Origin: Sphingomonas echinoides
Lineage (GTDB): Bacteria > Pseudomonadota > Alphaproteobacteria > Sphingomonadales > Sphingomonadaceae
Direction: 5' to 3'
DNA: 64,000 nt
NCBI RefSeq assembly: GCF_029623395.1
Contig: NZ_JAPYKK010000007.1
Coordinates: 1-64,000, forward strand
Shown piece after piece: positions 7,773 to 17,357 of the stretch; the stretch's first letter is position 1, and every line of letters begins with the position of its first letter. The notes beneath the pieces were generated by a model. It worked only from the letters and a program-made list of their open reading frames with translations. It was not told the DNA's origin and made no database searches. A program made the position numbers and the translations under genes.

Positions 7773-10166
7773 ATGTTCGATACCAAGACCGTAACCACCC
7801 AATGGGGTGGCAAGACGCTGACGCTGGAAACCGGCCGCGTCGCGCGCCAGGCTGACGGCGCCGTGATGGCAACGCTCGGCGAGACCGTGGTGCTCTGCGC
7901 CGTGACCGCCGCCAAGTCGGTGAAGGAAGGCCAGGACTTCTTCCCGCTGACCGTTCACTATCAGGAAAAATATTCGGCTGCCGGACGTATCCCCGGTGGC
8001 TTCTTCAAGCGTGAGCGCGGCGCGACCGAAAAGGAAACGCTGACCAGCCGCCTGATCGACCGTCCGATCCGCCCGTTGTTCCCGGAAGGGTTCTACAACG
8101 AGATCAACGTGATCTGCCAGGTTCTCAGCTATGACGGCGAGAACGAGCCGGACATGCTGGCGATGGTCGCAGCATCGGCTGCCCTCACCATCTCGGGCGT
8201 GCCGTTCATGGGCCCGATCGGCGCGGCACGCGTCGGCTACATCGACGGCGAGTACATCCTCAACCCGACGGTCGAGCAGATCAAGGCCGGCGAGCTCGAT
8301 CTCGTCGTCGCCGCGACCGGCGATGCCGTGATGATGGTCGAATCCGAAGCCAAGGAGCTTTCGGAAGAGGTCATGCTCGGCGCGGTCCAGTTCGCGCACA
8401 AGGCGTGCCGCGAAGTCTGCAACCTCGTCATCGATCTGGCCGAACAGGCTGCCAAGGATCCGTGGGAAATGCCGGCGCAGAGCGATCTGACCGCCGCCAA
8501 GGACAAGCTGCGCAAGCTCGTCGGTGCCGACATTGCCGCCGCCTATAAGGTGACCGACAAGTCGAAGCGTTCGACGATGCTGTACGAAGTCCGCGCCAAG
8601 GCGCGCGAGGCGTTCGCCGATGCAGCCCCGCAGGACCAGATGGCAGCGGGCAAGCTCGTCAAGAAGCTCGAGGGCGAGATCGTCCGCGGCGCGATCCTCA
8701 AGGATGGCACGCGTATCGACGGCCGCACCACCACGCAGATCCGTCCGATCGAAGCGATGGTGCACTTCCTGCCGCGCGCGCACGGTTCGGCGCTGTTCAC
8801 CCGCGGTGAGACGCAGGCGATCTGCACGACCACGCTCGGCACCAAGGACGCCGAGCAGATGATCGACGGGCTGACCGGCCTGAGTTACGAAAACTTCATG
8901 CTCCACTATAACTTCCCGCCCTATTCGGTCGGTGAAGTCGGCCGCTTCGGTGCGCCGGGCCGTCGTGAAGTCGGCCACGGCAAGCTCGCGTGGCGCGCAC
9001 TGCATCCGGTGCTGCCGTCGAAGGACGAGTTCCCGTACACGATCCGCGTCCTGTCGGACATCACCGAGAGCAACGGCTCCTCGTCGATGGCGACGGTCTG
9101 CGGCGGTTCGCTGTCGATGATGGACGCGGGCGTTCCGCTCAAGCGTCCGGTTTCGGGCATCGCGATGGGCCTGATCCTCGAGGGCAAGGACTTTGCGGTT
9201 CTCTCGGACATCCTGGGCGACGAGGATCACCTCGGCGACATGGACTTCAAGGTCGCAGGGACCGAGGCCGGCATCACTACGATGCAGATGGACATCAAGA
9301 TCGCCGGGATCACCGACGAGATCATGCGTGTCGCTTTGGCGCAGGCCAAGGAAGGCCGTGCGCATATCCTGGGTGAGATGAACAAGGCGCTCGATTCGAC
9401 GCGTACCGAGCTGTCGGCGCACGCGCCGCGGATCGAGACGCTGCAGATCGACAAGGCGAAGATCCGGGAAGTGATCGGCACCGGCGGCAAGGTGATCCGC
9501 GAGATCGTCGCGCAGACCGGCGCCAAGGTCGACATCGACGACGAGGGCCTGATCAAGATCAGCTCGTCCGACACCGCGCAGATCGACGCCGCGATCAAGT
9601 GGATCAAGGGCATCGTCGAGGAAGCCGAAGTCGGCAAGGTCTATGACGGCAAGGTCGTCAACCTGGTCGATTTCGGGGCGTTCGTGAACTTCATGGGTGG
9701 CAAGGACGGTCTCGTCCACGTGTCCGAAATCAAGAACGAGCGCGTCGAGAAGGTCTCGGACGTCCTGAGCGAAGGCCAGGAAGTCAAGGTCAAGGTCCTC
9801 GAGATCGATCCGCGCGGCAAGGTTCGCCTGTCGATGCGGGTCGTCGACCAGGAAACCGGCGCCGAGATCGAAGACACCCGCCCTGCCCGCGAAGAGCGTC
9901 CGCGCGGTGAAGGCCGTGGCGAAGGTCGCGGCCCGCGTCGCGATGGCGACGGTGGTCGTCCGCCGCGCAGCGAAGGCGGCGGCCGTGGTGACGGTGGTCG
10001 CGGCGAAGGCCGTGGCCCGCGTCGTGACGGCGACGGTGGTCGTGGTCCGCGCCGTGACGGCGGTGCCGGTGGCGCAGAGCGCGCCCCGCGCAACGACAAG
10101 CAGAGCGACGATGACGGCCCCGCGCCCGAGTTCGCGCCGGCTTTCCTGACCGGCGATCGCGACTAA
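7773..10166 (+). CDS. pnp: Polyribonucleotide nucleotidyltransferase (PNPase)
   Basis: A 797-residue phosphorolytic 3'-5' exoribonuclease. Two RNase PH domains are linked by an alpha-helical domain. The second carries the catalytic core ([44 protein letters not shown]). A KH domain follows ([12 protein letters not shown], about 568-580) and an S1 domain ([18 protein letters not shown], from about 621). The tail after residue 705 is a disordered Arg/Gly/Asp-rich extension with internal repeats, longer than in E. coli. It starts 248 bp after rpsO with its own leader (TTGAAGGAAAAAGC before ATG). Confidence 0.98.
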   Translation: MFDTKTVTTQWGGKTLTLETGRVARQADGAVMATLGETVVLCAVTAAKSVKEGQDFFPLTVHYQEKYSAAGRIPGGFFKRERGATEKETLTSRLIDRPIRPLFPEGFYNEINVICQVLSYDGENEPDMLAMVAASAALTISGVPFMGPIGAARVGYIDGEYILNPTVEQIKAGELDLVVAATGDAVMMVESEAKELSEEVMLGAVQFAHKACREVCNLVIDLAEQAAKDPWEMPAQSDLTAAKDKLRKLVGADIAAAYKVTDKSKRSTMLYEVRAKAREAFADAAPQDQMAAGKLVKKLEGEIVRGAILKDGTRIDGRTTTQIRPIEAMVHFLPRAHGSALFTRGETQAICTTTLGTKDAEQMIDGLTGLSYENFMLHYNFPPYSVGEVGRFGAPGRREVGHGKLAWRALHPVLPSKDEFPYTIRVLSDITESNGSSSMATVCGGSLSMMDAGVPLKRPVSGIAMGLILEGKDFAVLSDILGDEDHLGDMDFKVAGTEAGITTMQMDIKIAGITDEIMRVALAQAKEGRAHILGEMNKALDSTRTELSAHAPRIETLQIDKAKIREVIGTGGKVIREIVAQTGAKVDIDDEGLIKISSSDTAQIDAAIKWIKGIVEEAEVGKVYDGKVVNLVDFGAFVNFMGGKDGLVHVSEIKNERVEKVSDVLSEGQEVKVKVLEIDPRGKVRLSMRVVDQETGAEIEDTRPAREERPRGEGRGEGRGPRRDGDGGRPPRSEGGGRGDGGRGEGRGPRRDGDGGRGPRRDGGAGGAERAPRNDKQSDDDGPAPEFAPAFLTGDRD
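9905..10076 (+). repeat. RG-rich repeats in the pnp 3' end
   Basis: The C-terminal coding region contains near-identical copies offset by 84 bp (28 residues), for example 9918 onward versus 10002 onward, both encoding [14 protein letters not shown]. The result is an arginine/glycine-rich tail of the kind that binds RNA or partner proteins. The copies differ mainly at third codon positions. Confidence 0.75.
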
Positions 10167-10196
10167 CACCTTCCCGCGAAAGCGTTGGGTAGGATC

Positions 10197-10224
10197 AGGG
10201 CCCGGAGCAATCCGGGCCCTTTTT
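10197..10224 (+). terminator. Rho-independent terminator after pnp
   Basis: A perfect 10-bp stem AGGGCCCGGA/TCCGGGCCCT with a GCAA loop, ending in a run of T, 30 bp after the pnp stop. It closes the translation/RNA block. Confidence 0.9.
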
Positions 10225-10297
10225 CGTATTCCGGCACCCGTACGACTGCCGAAAATTTTCCCGCGCGATCCGTCGCTTGGACCTGTAAGAGCGTATC

Positions 10298-12400
10298 ATG
10301 ATCTCTACCGATGTTCGTGACCCGGCTGCGCTTGCGCCGGATCTCCGGTTCCTTGCCGGCGGCGGCGAGGCGACCCGCCTCATCCTGGCGCGCGACTGGT
10401 CCGATCATCCGCTGGGTGAGCCTGCGGGCTGGTCCGACATGTTCAAATCGCAGATCAGCACGATCCTCAATTCCCCCGAATCGATGATCCTCGTCTGGGG
10501 CGCGGACACGTTGAGCTTCTTCTTCAACGAAACCTACATTCCGCTACTCGGACCACGCGTCGCGTGGGCGATGGGCTCGCCCTTCGCCGAGGTCTGGGCG
10601 GATGCCTGGGAGCAGGCCAAGCCGATCATCGACGAAGCGTTCGCGGGGCGTAGCCAGCGGTTCAACGACCTGCCGTGGAAACTGGATACCGATCGCGGCC
10701 CCGCCGACACGTGGTTCTCTTTCTCCTATTCGCGGATCCTCGACGGAAAGGGCGATATCGCAGGATTGTTCATCCTCACCAACGAGACGACCGATCGCGT
10801 GCTGAGCGACGCCGCGCTGCTCCGCGCGCAAGCCGATTTGCTCGATCTCAACGCGACGCTCGAGCAGCAGGTCGCCGACCGCACGACCGACCGCAACCGG
10901 CTGTGGCAATTGTCGTCGGATGTCATGTTGATCGCGGACTTCGACGGGACGATCAAGGCGGTCAATCCGGCGTGGAAGCGCGTCCTCGGCTGGTCCGAGC
11001 ACGAGCTGGTCGGGCAGCCCCTGTTTGCGTTCATCCATCCCGACGACCTGGAGAGCACGGTCGCCGCGGCGAAAGGCATCAGCGAAGGGGAAGTCGTAGC
11101 GCGCTTCGCCAATCGCTACCGCCATAAGGATTCGAGCTATCGCGATCTCGAATGGAATGCGGGGCCGGGAGACGGCAAGATCATCGCGGTCGGGCGTGAT
11201 GCGACCGAGGTCAAGGTCCAGGCCCGTGCGCTCGAAATGGCCGAGGGGCAATTGCGCCAGGCGCAGAAGATGGAAGCGGTCGGCCAGCTTACCGGCGGCA
11301 TCGCGCATGATTTCAACAATCTGCTGACCGGGGTGATGGGCAATCTGGAATTGCTCGAACTGCGCATCGGGCAAGGTCGGTTCGATGACGCCGACCGCTT
11401 CATCGCCGCCGCGCAGCAGGCCGGGCGTCGGGCGGCGTCGTTGACGCAGCGTCTGCTGGCGTTCTCGCGCCGCCAGACGCTCGATCCACGCCCGACCAAC
11501 ATCGATTGCCTGATCGCAGGAATGGAAGAGCTGCTGCGCCGTACCGTAGGGCCTTCCACCGCGATCCGCGTTGTCGGCTTGCCCGACTTGTGGACGACGA
11601 TGATCGACCCGACGCAGTTCGAGAATGCGTTGCTCAATCTGTGCATCAACGCCCGCGACGCGATGCCGGACGGTGGCAAACTGACGATCGAGACGAGCAA
11701 CGTCCTGCTCGACGAACCCTCTGCGCTCGAACGCGATTTGCCGCCCGGTGGCTATGTCTTGGTCTGCGTCACCGACACTGGTACGGGAATGTCCACAGAG
11801 ACGATCGAACATGCGTTCGAGCCGTTCTTCACCACCAAGCCGATCGGGCAAGGCACCGGGCTGGGCCTGTCGATGATCTACGGATTCGCGCGCCAGTCCG
11901 GCGGTCAGGTGCGAATCCTGTCCGAGCTTGGCCAGGGGTCGACGATCTGCGTCTATCTGCCGGAGCACGCAGGCGCGGCAGCGCCGCAGGAGATCATCCC
12001 GGCCAACGCAGCCGTGGCGACCGTTAGTGGCGGGACGATCCTGCTGATCGACGACGAAGCCAGCATCCGGCATCTGATCGACGAGATCCTCGACGAGCTG
12101 GGCTATACCGTGATCGGCGCGGCGGACGGTGCCGCCGGGATCAAGGTGCTGCAGTCGGGCGCGAAGATCGATTTGCTGATCACCGACGTCGGCCTGCCCA
12201 ACGGCATGAACGGACGCCAGGTCGCGGACATCGCCCGGCTGCTGCGCCCCGACCTGAAGGTGCTGTTCGTGACCGGATATGCGGAACCTGCGGCGCTGGG
12301 CGACAAGCATCTCGAACCGGGGATGGAATTGCTGACCAAGCCGTTCTCGCTGCACCAGCTCATCACCAAGGTCGCGGACATGATGCCTGGGCTTCCCTGA
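10298..12400 (+). CDS. PAS-containing hybrid sensor histidine kinase
   Basis: A 700-residue cytoplasmic hybrid kinase with no membrane segments. The N-terminal 170 residues look like a PAS/GAF-like sensor, and a canonical PAS domain follows (LIADFDGTIKAVNPAWKRVLGWS, about 210-300). The HisKA domain has phospho-acceptor His337 in GGIAHDFNNLL. The ATPase motifs are NLCINARDAMPDGG, VTDTGTGM and GTGLGLSMIYGF. The C-terminal receiver has Asp630 in LITDVGLPNGMNG and the conserved Lys in LTKPFS. This GGIAHDFNN class commonly feeds a stand-alone response regulator, which is not encoded here. Input signal unknown. Confidence 0.92.
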   Translation: MISTDVRDPAALAPDLRFLAGGGEATRLILARDWSDHPLGEPAGWSDMFKSQISTILNSPESMILVWGADTLSFFFNETYIPLLGPRVAWAMGSPFAEVWADAWEQAKPIIDEAFAGRSQRFNDLPWKLDTDRGPADTWFSFSYSRILDGKGDIAGLFILTNETTDRVLSDAALLRAQADLLDLNATLEQQVADRTTDRNRLWQLSSDVMLIADFDGTIKAVNPAWKRVLGWSEHELVGQPLFAFIHPDDLESTVAAAKGISEGEVVARFANRYRHKDSSYRDLEWNAGPGDGKIIAVGRDATEVKVQARALEMAEGQLRQAQKMEAVGQLTGGIAHDFNNLLTGVMGNLELLELRIGQGRFDDADRFIAAAQQAGRRAASLTQRLLAFSRRQTLDPRPTNIDCLIAGMEELLRRTVGPSTAIRVVGLPDLWTTMIDPTQFENALLNLCINARDAMPDGGKLTIETSNVLLDEPSALERDLPPGGYVLVCVTDTGTGMSTETIEHAFEPFFTTKPIGQGTGLGLSMIYGFARQSGGQVRILSELGQGSTICVYLPEHAGAAAPQEIIPANAAVATVSGGTILLIDDEASIRHLIDEILDELGYTVIGAADGAAGIKVLQSGAKIDLLITDVGLPNGMNGRQVADIARLLRPDLKVLFVTGYAEPAALGDKHLEPGMELLTKPFSLHQLITKVADMMPGLP

Positions 12401-12465
12401 CCGTTATGCGGACCGCCGCACGGCTGTAACATGACGCAGGCATGGCGGCGGTGGGGAGAAACGAG

Positions 12466-13713
12466 ATGACGATCACACGACGCCTTGGCGCGTCCTGGCG
12501 CAAGGGGATGGCAAGCGCCGTGGTCGGCGCTGCCGCGTTCACCGCATCCAGTGCCGCCCCCCCGACGGATGGTGTCGCGGGTCTCCGAGTCGACCGAGTC
12601 GTGGTGGTGATGCGGCACGGTATCCGCCCCCCGACCAAGGCGCAGCCGATGCCGCTGGGCGTTGCGCGTGATCCGTGGCCGCGCTGGCCAGTCGCCCCGG
12701 GCTGGCTCACCCCGCATGGCGCCGCCGCGGTCGAAGCGATCGCCGCGTCGGATCGGGCAGCGTTTACCGCGGGCGGGCTCCTTCCGGCGCACGGTTGCGC
12801 TGGAAGGATCGCTTTGCTCGCCGACAGCGACCAGCGCACGATCGCAACCGCCGAGCAGTATGCGCGCGGAATTACCCCCGGTTGCGGCGTTCCGATCGAG
12901 CATCTGCCCCAGGATACGACCGACCCGCTGTTCGCACAGATCGACGACGGCCACGCCCCGCTCGACCCCGCGCGCGCCAGCGCCGCGGTCGATGCGGCAG
13001 TCGGCCCCGGCGGCATCGCCGCGACGGAGGCACGGATGCGGCCCCTGCTCGCTCGGCTCGATGCCGTGCTGTGCGGACGCCCGACCGACACGCAATGCGG
13101 TGTCTCGAAGGACCCGACGACGATCACGCCGGCGACCGCACGGACCCGCCCGAAGCTCGCCGGTGCGCTGGACCGGGCGTCGACCGCGGCGCAGATTCTG
13201 TTGCTCGAATATGCCGAGGGAAAGCCCGCCGCCGACGTCGGCTGGGGCCGCGCCAGCGCGCAGGACGTCACCGACTTCGGCGCGTTCCATGCGCTGGAAT
13301 TCGCGATCCTCGCCCGGCCGCCATATCTCGCCGCGCGCAACATGGCGGGCCTGTCACCGCGGATCGTCGGCTGGCTGACCGACGCAGCCCCAGCGGCCGC
13401 GCAGATCGCGATGATATCGGGGCATGACACCAACATCGCCAACCTTGCCGGGCTGCTCGGGTTGCACTGGCGGGTTCCGGGGATTGCGGCGGATGATCCC
13501 GTGCCCGGAGGCGCGATCCTGCTCGAGCGCCTGCGCGACACCGCCGGAAACATCTTCGTCCGCGCGCGCTACCGGGCGCAATCGCTCGAGGAACTGCGCG
13601 CGGGCACCGCACGCGCGCCATATCGTCGGATCGTGCCGATCGCCGGCTGTCGCGCGCGCGGCGTCGTCGGCCTCTGTACGCTCGACGCGTTTACCCGAAA
13701 ACTGAAGGGGTAA
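12466..13713 (+). CDS. Histidine acid phosphatase (AppA/phytase-like)
   Basis: A roughly 415-residue secreted phosphatase of the histidine acid branch. The phosphate-binding RHGIRPPTK motif is near residue 50 and the proton-donor motif HDTNIA is in the C-terminal half (SGHDTNIANLAGLLG). An N-terminal signal sequence rich in Ala is visible. The ATG at 12466 follows GGGGAGAAACGAG, a good ribosome binding site, and is preferred over the ATG 24 bp upstream. Substrate could be phytate, glucose-1-phosphate or another phosphomonoester. Its 3' end overlaps the convergent EAL gene by 23 bp. Confidence 0.88.
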   Translation: MTITRRLGASWRKGMASAVVGAAAFTASSAAPPTDGVAGLRVDRVVVVMRHGIRPPTKAQPMPLGVARDPWPRWPVAPGWLTPHGAAAVEAIAASDRAAFTAGGLLPAHGCAGRIALLADSDQRTIATAEQYARGITPGCGVPIEHLPQDTTDPLFAQIDDGHAPLDPARASAAVDAAVGPGGIAATEARMRPLLARLDAVLCGRPTDTQCGVSKDPTTITPATARTRPKLAGALDRASTAAQILLLEYAEGKPAADVGWGRASAQDVTDFGAFHALEFAILARPPYLAARNMAGLSPRIVGWLTDAAPAAAQIAMISGHDTNIANLAGLLGLHWRVPGIAADDPVPGGAILLERLRDTAGNIFVRARYRAQSLEELRAGTARAPYRRIVPIAGCRARGVVGLCTLDAFTRKLKG

Positions 13714-14494
13714 CCTGCTCTGCGATATCGAACGCGGGGCGTCCCAGCAGGTACCCCTGGCACAGGTCGATCCCGAACGCGCGCACGGTCGCCAGCTCCG
13801 CCGCGGTTTCGATTCCTTCGGCGAGCAGGACGATCCCCAGATCGTGCGCCATCGTGACGACCGCGCCGACGATCGCGCGCTTGGTCGCCGACTGGTCGAT
13901 GTCGCGGATCAACGCCATGTCGATCTTGAGCAGATCGGGCTTGAGCTCGGTCAACAGGTTCAGCCCGGCATAGCCTGCCCCGAAGTCGTCGAGCGCGGTC
14001 GTGAACCCCTGGGCGCGGTACGCGGCGATGATCTTCCGCAAGTGCCCGACATCGCGCATCTTCTCGTTCTCGGTAAATTCGAACATCAGCCGGTTGGGGT
14101 CGAACCCGACCCGCGCCGCCGCCGACAGGGTCGCGCGGATACAGGCGTTGGGCTCATACACCGCGTTGGGCATGAAATTGATCGACAGCTTCACCGCCGG
14201 GTCGGGGGGAAACAGCGTCCCGGCCAATTCGACCGCGCGCACCCGGCACGCCTGATCGAACCCATAAACGAGCTCGGGGCTGACCTGTGCGAGAATGGCC
14301 GCAGCGCCTTCCCCCGCAGTCCCGCGCACCAGCGCTTCATAGCCCCACACCCGCCCGGCCGCGATGTCCAGGATCGGCTGAAACGCCATGGTGAAGCCGA
14401 ACGGCAGCGCGGCGCCGTCGCGGCATCCCCGACAGCGCGCAGCAGTGGATGGGTCCTCAGCCGTCGGAAAGGCATTTGTCTGCATAAAGCTCAT
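13691..14494 (-). CDS. EAL-domain cyclic-di-GMP phosphodiesterase
   Basis: A 267-residue stand-alone EAL protein, predicted to hydrolyse c-di-GMP to pGpG. Catalytic and metal-binding elements look intact: EALVRG near residue 52, the Asn in INFMPNAVY, Glu in FEFTENE, DDFGAGYAG, the Lys in LLKIDMALI and Glu in LAEGIET. A short Cys-containing N-terminal segment (CRGCRDG) precedes the domain, as in a family of small stand-alone EAL proteins. Its start overlaps the ligase stop by 4 bp (ATGA), making it the last gene of the PYP operon. It probably provides the degrading half of a light-controlled c-di-GMP module. Confidence 0.93.
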   Translation of the reverse strand: MSFMQTNAFPTAEDPSTAARCRGCRDGAALPFGFTMAFQPILDIAAGRVWGYEALVRGTAGEGAAAILAQVSPELVYGFDQACRVRAVELAGTLFPPDPAVKLSINFMPNAVYEPNACIRATLSAAARVGFDPNRLMFEFTENEKMRDVGHLRKIIAAYRAQGFTTALDDFGAGYAGLNLLTELKPDLLKIDMALIRDIDQSATKRAIVGAVVTMAHDLGIVLLAEGIETAAELATVRAFGIDLCQGYLLGRPAFDIAEQVTPSVFG

Positions 14495-15687
14495 GACCAG
14501 TCACACACCTTGCCCATTGCGTTTCGCGGCAAAGCAGGCCCGAAAGCGTACGCCGTCGGGCGCTGTTCTGGAAGGAGGACTCTTTGCACGTGATGCGCAA
14601 TGTCCGCCGTCAGCGCCGCTTCATCCCCCACGCCGCTGGGGACTACGAAAGCCTTCAACCGGTTCTGCCCGCTCAGCCGGACCGCGCAATCCGCGATGCC
14701 GACATGCCGTCGCAACACCGCTTCGACTTGTTCGGGCCAGACGTTGATGCCGCCGACCTGCACCGCGCCGTCGCGACGCCCCGCTACCGCGAAACTATGG
14801 TCGAGCCCGATCGAGAGCCGGTCCGGGAGCAGCACTTCACGCCCGCCCGTATCGACGATGACCGCATCCGCGCCGTTGATCGGAGCAGCGAATTGCCAGC
14901 GCGGGAGCAGTCGGTACGGCGATCCCGGCGCGCAGCGCAGCGCGATGCCGCCCGTTTCGGACGCGCCGTAAACGTCGTACAACCGCTCGCCCCCGGCTGC
15001 GCGCACCGTCTCCGCCAGCGCATCCGACAGCGGCGCCCCCGCGCTGACGCCGCAAACGCCCGCCGGCCAGCGCCGGATCGACCGGACGATCGCGCCCCAA
15101 TGATCCGGCACCGCCACGATCAGGTCCCCCGCCTCCAGCGCGGGAAAACTCAGGACGGACGCCGCGACCACCGGGACGCCGAGCGCTTCCGGCAGCAGCG
15201 CGGTCCAGATCAGGCCGTAGATATGATGCGCCGGCACAAGCGCCACGATCCGCCGGACCTGCGGCAGGACGGACGCGAAATAGGTGGCCTCGGCCAGCAG
15301 GTCGGCAACGGCATGAACGCACGGCTTTGCGCGCCCGGTCGACCCCGAGGTCATCAGCGTCAGCCGCGGATCCTCCCCGAACAGCACCGTGGAGATATCA
15401 TCCAGCCAGTGACCGACGGTGGAGGGCGGACCGCGCTTCGCCTCCTGTTCCAGCCCTTCAAGGCCGAACATCTCGTAAAGCGCCGCCCCCGCATTGACGG
15501 TTTCGAGCGAATCGAGCGGCAAGCCGCCGACGGACAACCGACAGTCGTCGGTCCAGGCGAAAGGATCCTCGCTGCGAACGCTGCCGCTTGTGCCACCCAC
15601 GCGCCCCCGCGACCGGTTCGTCTCGTCCGCGACCAGTGCGGCGACGATCCGCCGGAGCGCCGGACGTGCGATCGGCGCCGCGGTCAT
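14491..15687 (-). CDS. pcl: 4-coumarate:CoA ligase of the PYP-activation type
   Basis: A 398-residue AMP-forming acyl-CoA ligase, shorter than ordinary 4-coumarate:CoA ligases (about 540). Motifs seen: the P-loop TSGSTGRAKPCVHA, YGASETGG, the hinge region AGRRDGAVQVGGINVWP, and the C-terminal Lys in NAMGKV. A short compact ligase of this kind is the family dedicated to activating p-coumaric acid for attachment to photoactive yellow protein. The neighbouring PYP gene in the same operon supports this strongly. It overlaps the GGDEF gene and the EAL gene by 4 bp each (ATGA). The alternative, a general aryl-CoA ligase, is less likely given context. Confidence 0.87.
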   Translation of the reverse strand: MTAAPIARPALRRIVAALVADETNRSRGRVGGTSGSVRSEDPFAWTDDCRLSVGGLPLDSLETVNAGAALYEMFGLEGLEQEAKRGPPSTVGHWLDDISTVLFGEDPRLTLMTSGSTGRAKPCVHAVADLLAEATYFASVLPQVRRIVALVPAHHIYGLIWTALLPEALGVPVVAASVLSFPALEAGDLIVAVPDHWGAIVRSIRRWPAGVCGVSAGAPLSDALAETVRAAGGERLYDVYGASETGGIALRCAPGSPYRLLPRWQFAAPINGADAVIVDTGGREVLLPDRLSIGLDHSFAVAGRRDGAVQVGGINVWPEQVEAVLRRHVGIADCAVRLSGQNRLKAFVVPSGVGDEAALTADIAHHVQRVLLPEQRPTAYAFGPALPRNAMGKVCDWS

Positions 15688-16985
15688 GCCTCGACCGATC
15701 GGTGCGCTTGGCCGTGGACGCGGTTACGGCCACCGTGCTTGGCGGCATAGAGCTGCACGTCGGCAAGCTCGATCAGGCCATCCACCGTCCCGCAGGCGTC
15801 GGTTGCGGTCGCGCACCCGAAGCTTGCGGTGATCCGCACCGCCCCAGCCGCCACCGGGATTACCAGCGCCTCGATCGCCTCGCGCAGGCGGTCGGCGATG
15901 GCGACCGCCTGCATCAGTGCCGTGTCGGGCAGAAGGACCGCGAACTCCTCCCCGCCCAGCCGCGCGAACAGGTCCGACGGACGCAACGTCGCACTACAAA
16001 GCTGGGTAAGCTGCTTGAGCACGACGTCCCCGGTCGGATGGCCGTAAGCATCGTTGACCGACTTGAAGTGATCGACATCGAGTAGGATCAGCGACAACGG
16101 CTGGCGTGCATCACGCCAGCGCCGCTGCTCGCGCTCGAACAGTTGCAGGAAGTGCGTGCGGTTCGCTGCGCCGGTCAGATGATCGAACAGCAGCATCCGC
16201 CGCAAATCGGACGTGTCCGACGCGTCGCGGGTCACGTCGCGCAGGACGACGAAGAAACCGGGCGCGCTCCGATCGTCGAGCTCGGGGCGCACCGCGAACA
16301 GCCGCTGACACCAATACCGCTCGCCCGTCCCACGGACCTGCCAGCTTTCGTCGAGATACCATCCGTCGCGTTCGGCCAGCCGCAACTGGTCCGCCACCGT
16401 CATCACGCCCGACCCGGGCGTCACGCTGACGATCTGGTCGAGCGGAACGCCCGTCACGTCGCCCGCCGCGCAACCGTTCTGGCGCGCGAAGGCAGCATTC
16501 GCGCCCTCGATCACGCCGTCCGCGGAAATCGACAACACCGCATAATCGTTGACCGCCGCGATCAGCGATCCGAACCAGCTCTCGCTTTGCTTCAGGCGAC
16601 GTTCCTGTGCGACCTGCACGGTAATGTCCGAAAAGGTCGCCATCGCGCGGTTCGGCCCGAGCTTGATCATCGTGCACGCAAGCACCTTGGGATCCTTGCC
16701 GCTGCGCCGTGCCGCCATGTCGACCGCGATCCGGTGCCCCTCGCAAATCCCCCCGCGCTCCTTGGGATAATCGGCGAGCAGGTTGCGCAGCTCGGGTGCG
16801 CACCCCTCCAGCATCGCGAAGAGATTGCCCGGGTCGCGCATCCCCGCAACGGGCAGCAGATGTTTCATCGCATGCGGGTTGATCATCGTGATCGCCCCCA
16901 TGGCGTCGAATTCCACCAATCCGACCGGACAGGCGTAGAGGAATTCGAGCAGTTGCTCGTGCTCCCGGGACAGGTCTGCGTCCAT
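15684..16985 (-). CDS. PAS-GGDEF diguanylate cyclase
   Basis: A 433-residue soluble protein predicted to make cyclic di-GMP from two GTP. The N-terminal region (about 10-120) is PAS-like, with no transmembrane helix. A second PAS (about 135-255) is followed by a GGDEF domain (about 260-425) with an active-type GGEEF signature in LFARLGGEEFAVLLPD. The metal-binding Asp lies in ILLDVDHFKSVNDAYGH. No RxxD inhibitory site is evident just before GGEEF (sequence SDLFARL). It begins 6 bp after the PYP stop and overlaps the ligase gene by 4 bp. The tandem PAS domains may receive the signal from the adjacent PYP. Confidence 0.93.
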   Translation of the reverse strand: MDADLSREHEQLLEFLYACPVGLVEFDAMGAITMINPHAMKHLLPVAGMRDPGNLFAMLEGCAPELRNLLADYPKERGGICEGHRIAVDMAARRSGKDPKVLACTMIKLGPNRAMATFSDITVQVAQERRLKQSESWFGSLIAAVNDYAVLSISADGVIEGANAAFARQNGCAAGDVTGVPLDQIVSVTPGSGVMTVADQLRLAERDGWYLDESWQVRGTGERYWCQRLFAVRPELDDRSAPGFFVVLRDVTRDASDTSDLRRMLLFDHLTGAANRTHFLQLFEREQRRWRDARQPLSLILLDVDHFKSVNDAYGHPTGDVVLKQLTQLCSATLRPSDLFARLGGEEFAVLLPDTALMQAVAIADRLREAIEALVIPVAAGAVRITASFGCATATDACGTVDGLIELADVQLYAAKHGGRNRVHGQAHRSVEA

Positions 16986-16991
16986 ACCGCC

Positions 16992-17357
16992 TCAGCGTTC
17001 GATCAGGATGTACTGCAGCGGCGCGTCCGGCGTCGCCAGCAACCGTAGCCGGACACGCGTCGGACGCATCCGCAACGTCAGGACGTAGGGGACGATCTCG
17101 TCGAGCTCGGCTTCATCCTCGAACCGCTGCGCCACCATGAAATTGTTCATGCATTGCGCAACCGCGTCGAAAAACGGCAGGCCAATCACGGAATCGCGGG
17201 CAAGTCCTGCCATCCCCGCCTCGGTCGCATTGTACACGACGACAAGCTTCTCCGAGTCCAACCCGACGACCCCGAACGGCAGACGATCCAGGTCTTCCAG
17301 CGGCATGCGCGCAAGCCCACCCAGATCGATTTCATCAAACGCGTGGAACACCGTCAC
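16992..17357 (-). CDS. pyp: Photoactive yellow protein (PYP), first copy
   Basis: A roughly 121-residue blue-light receptor with the PYP fold, a PAS domain carrying a thioester-linked p-coumaric acid. With the GTG start at 17357 it aligns without gaps to Halorhodospira halophila PYP from Tyr42 on: VVYNATEAGMAG gives Tyr42 and Glu46, and IGLPFFDAVAQC gives the chromophore cysteine at position 69. The hydrogen-bonding Thr50 is Ala here and Arg52 is Leu, so spectral and kinetic behaviour may differ. A GTG at 17351 (119 residues) has better spacing to the GAGTGAGG site. It is the first gene of the PYP-GGDEF-ligase-EAL operon, whose genes are 6 bp apart or overlapping. Confidence 0.93.
   Translation of the reverse strand: MTVFHAFDEIDLGGLARMPLEDLDRLPFGVVGLDSEKLVVVYNATEAGMAGLARDSVIGLPFFDAVAQCMNNFMVAQRFEDEAELDEIVPYVLTLRMRPTRVRLRLLATPDAPLQYILIER

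Noticed and set aside
7479..10169. Long minus-strand open frame (about 896 codons) opposite pnp
   Set aside because: It mirrors pnp codon structure in GC-rich DNA; its translation is a low-complexity Asp/Leu/Arg/His pattern with no family motifs, while pnp is clear.
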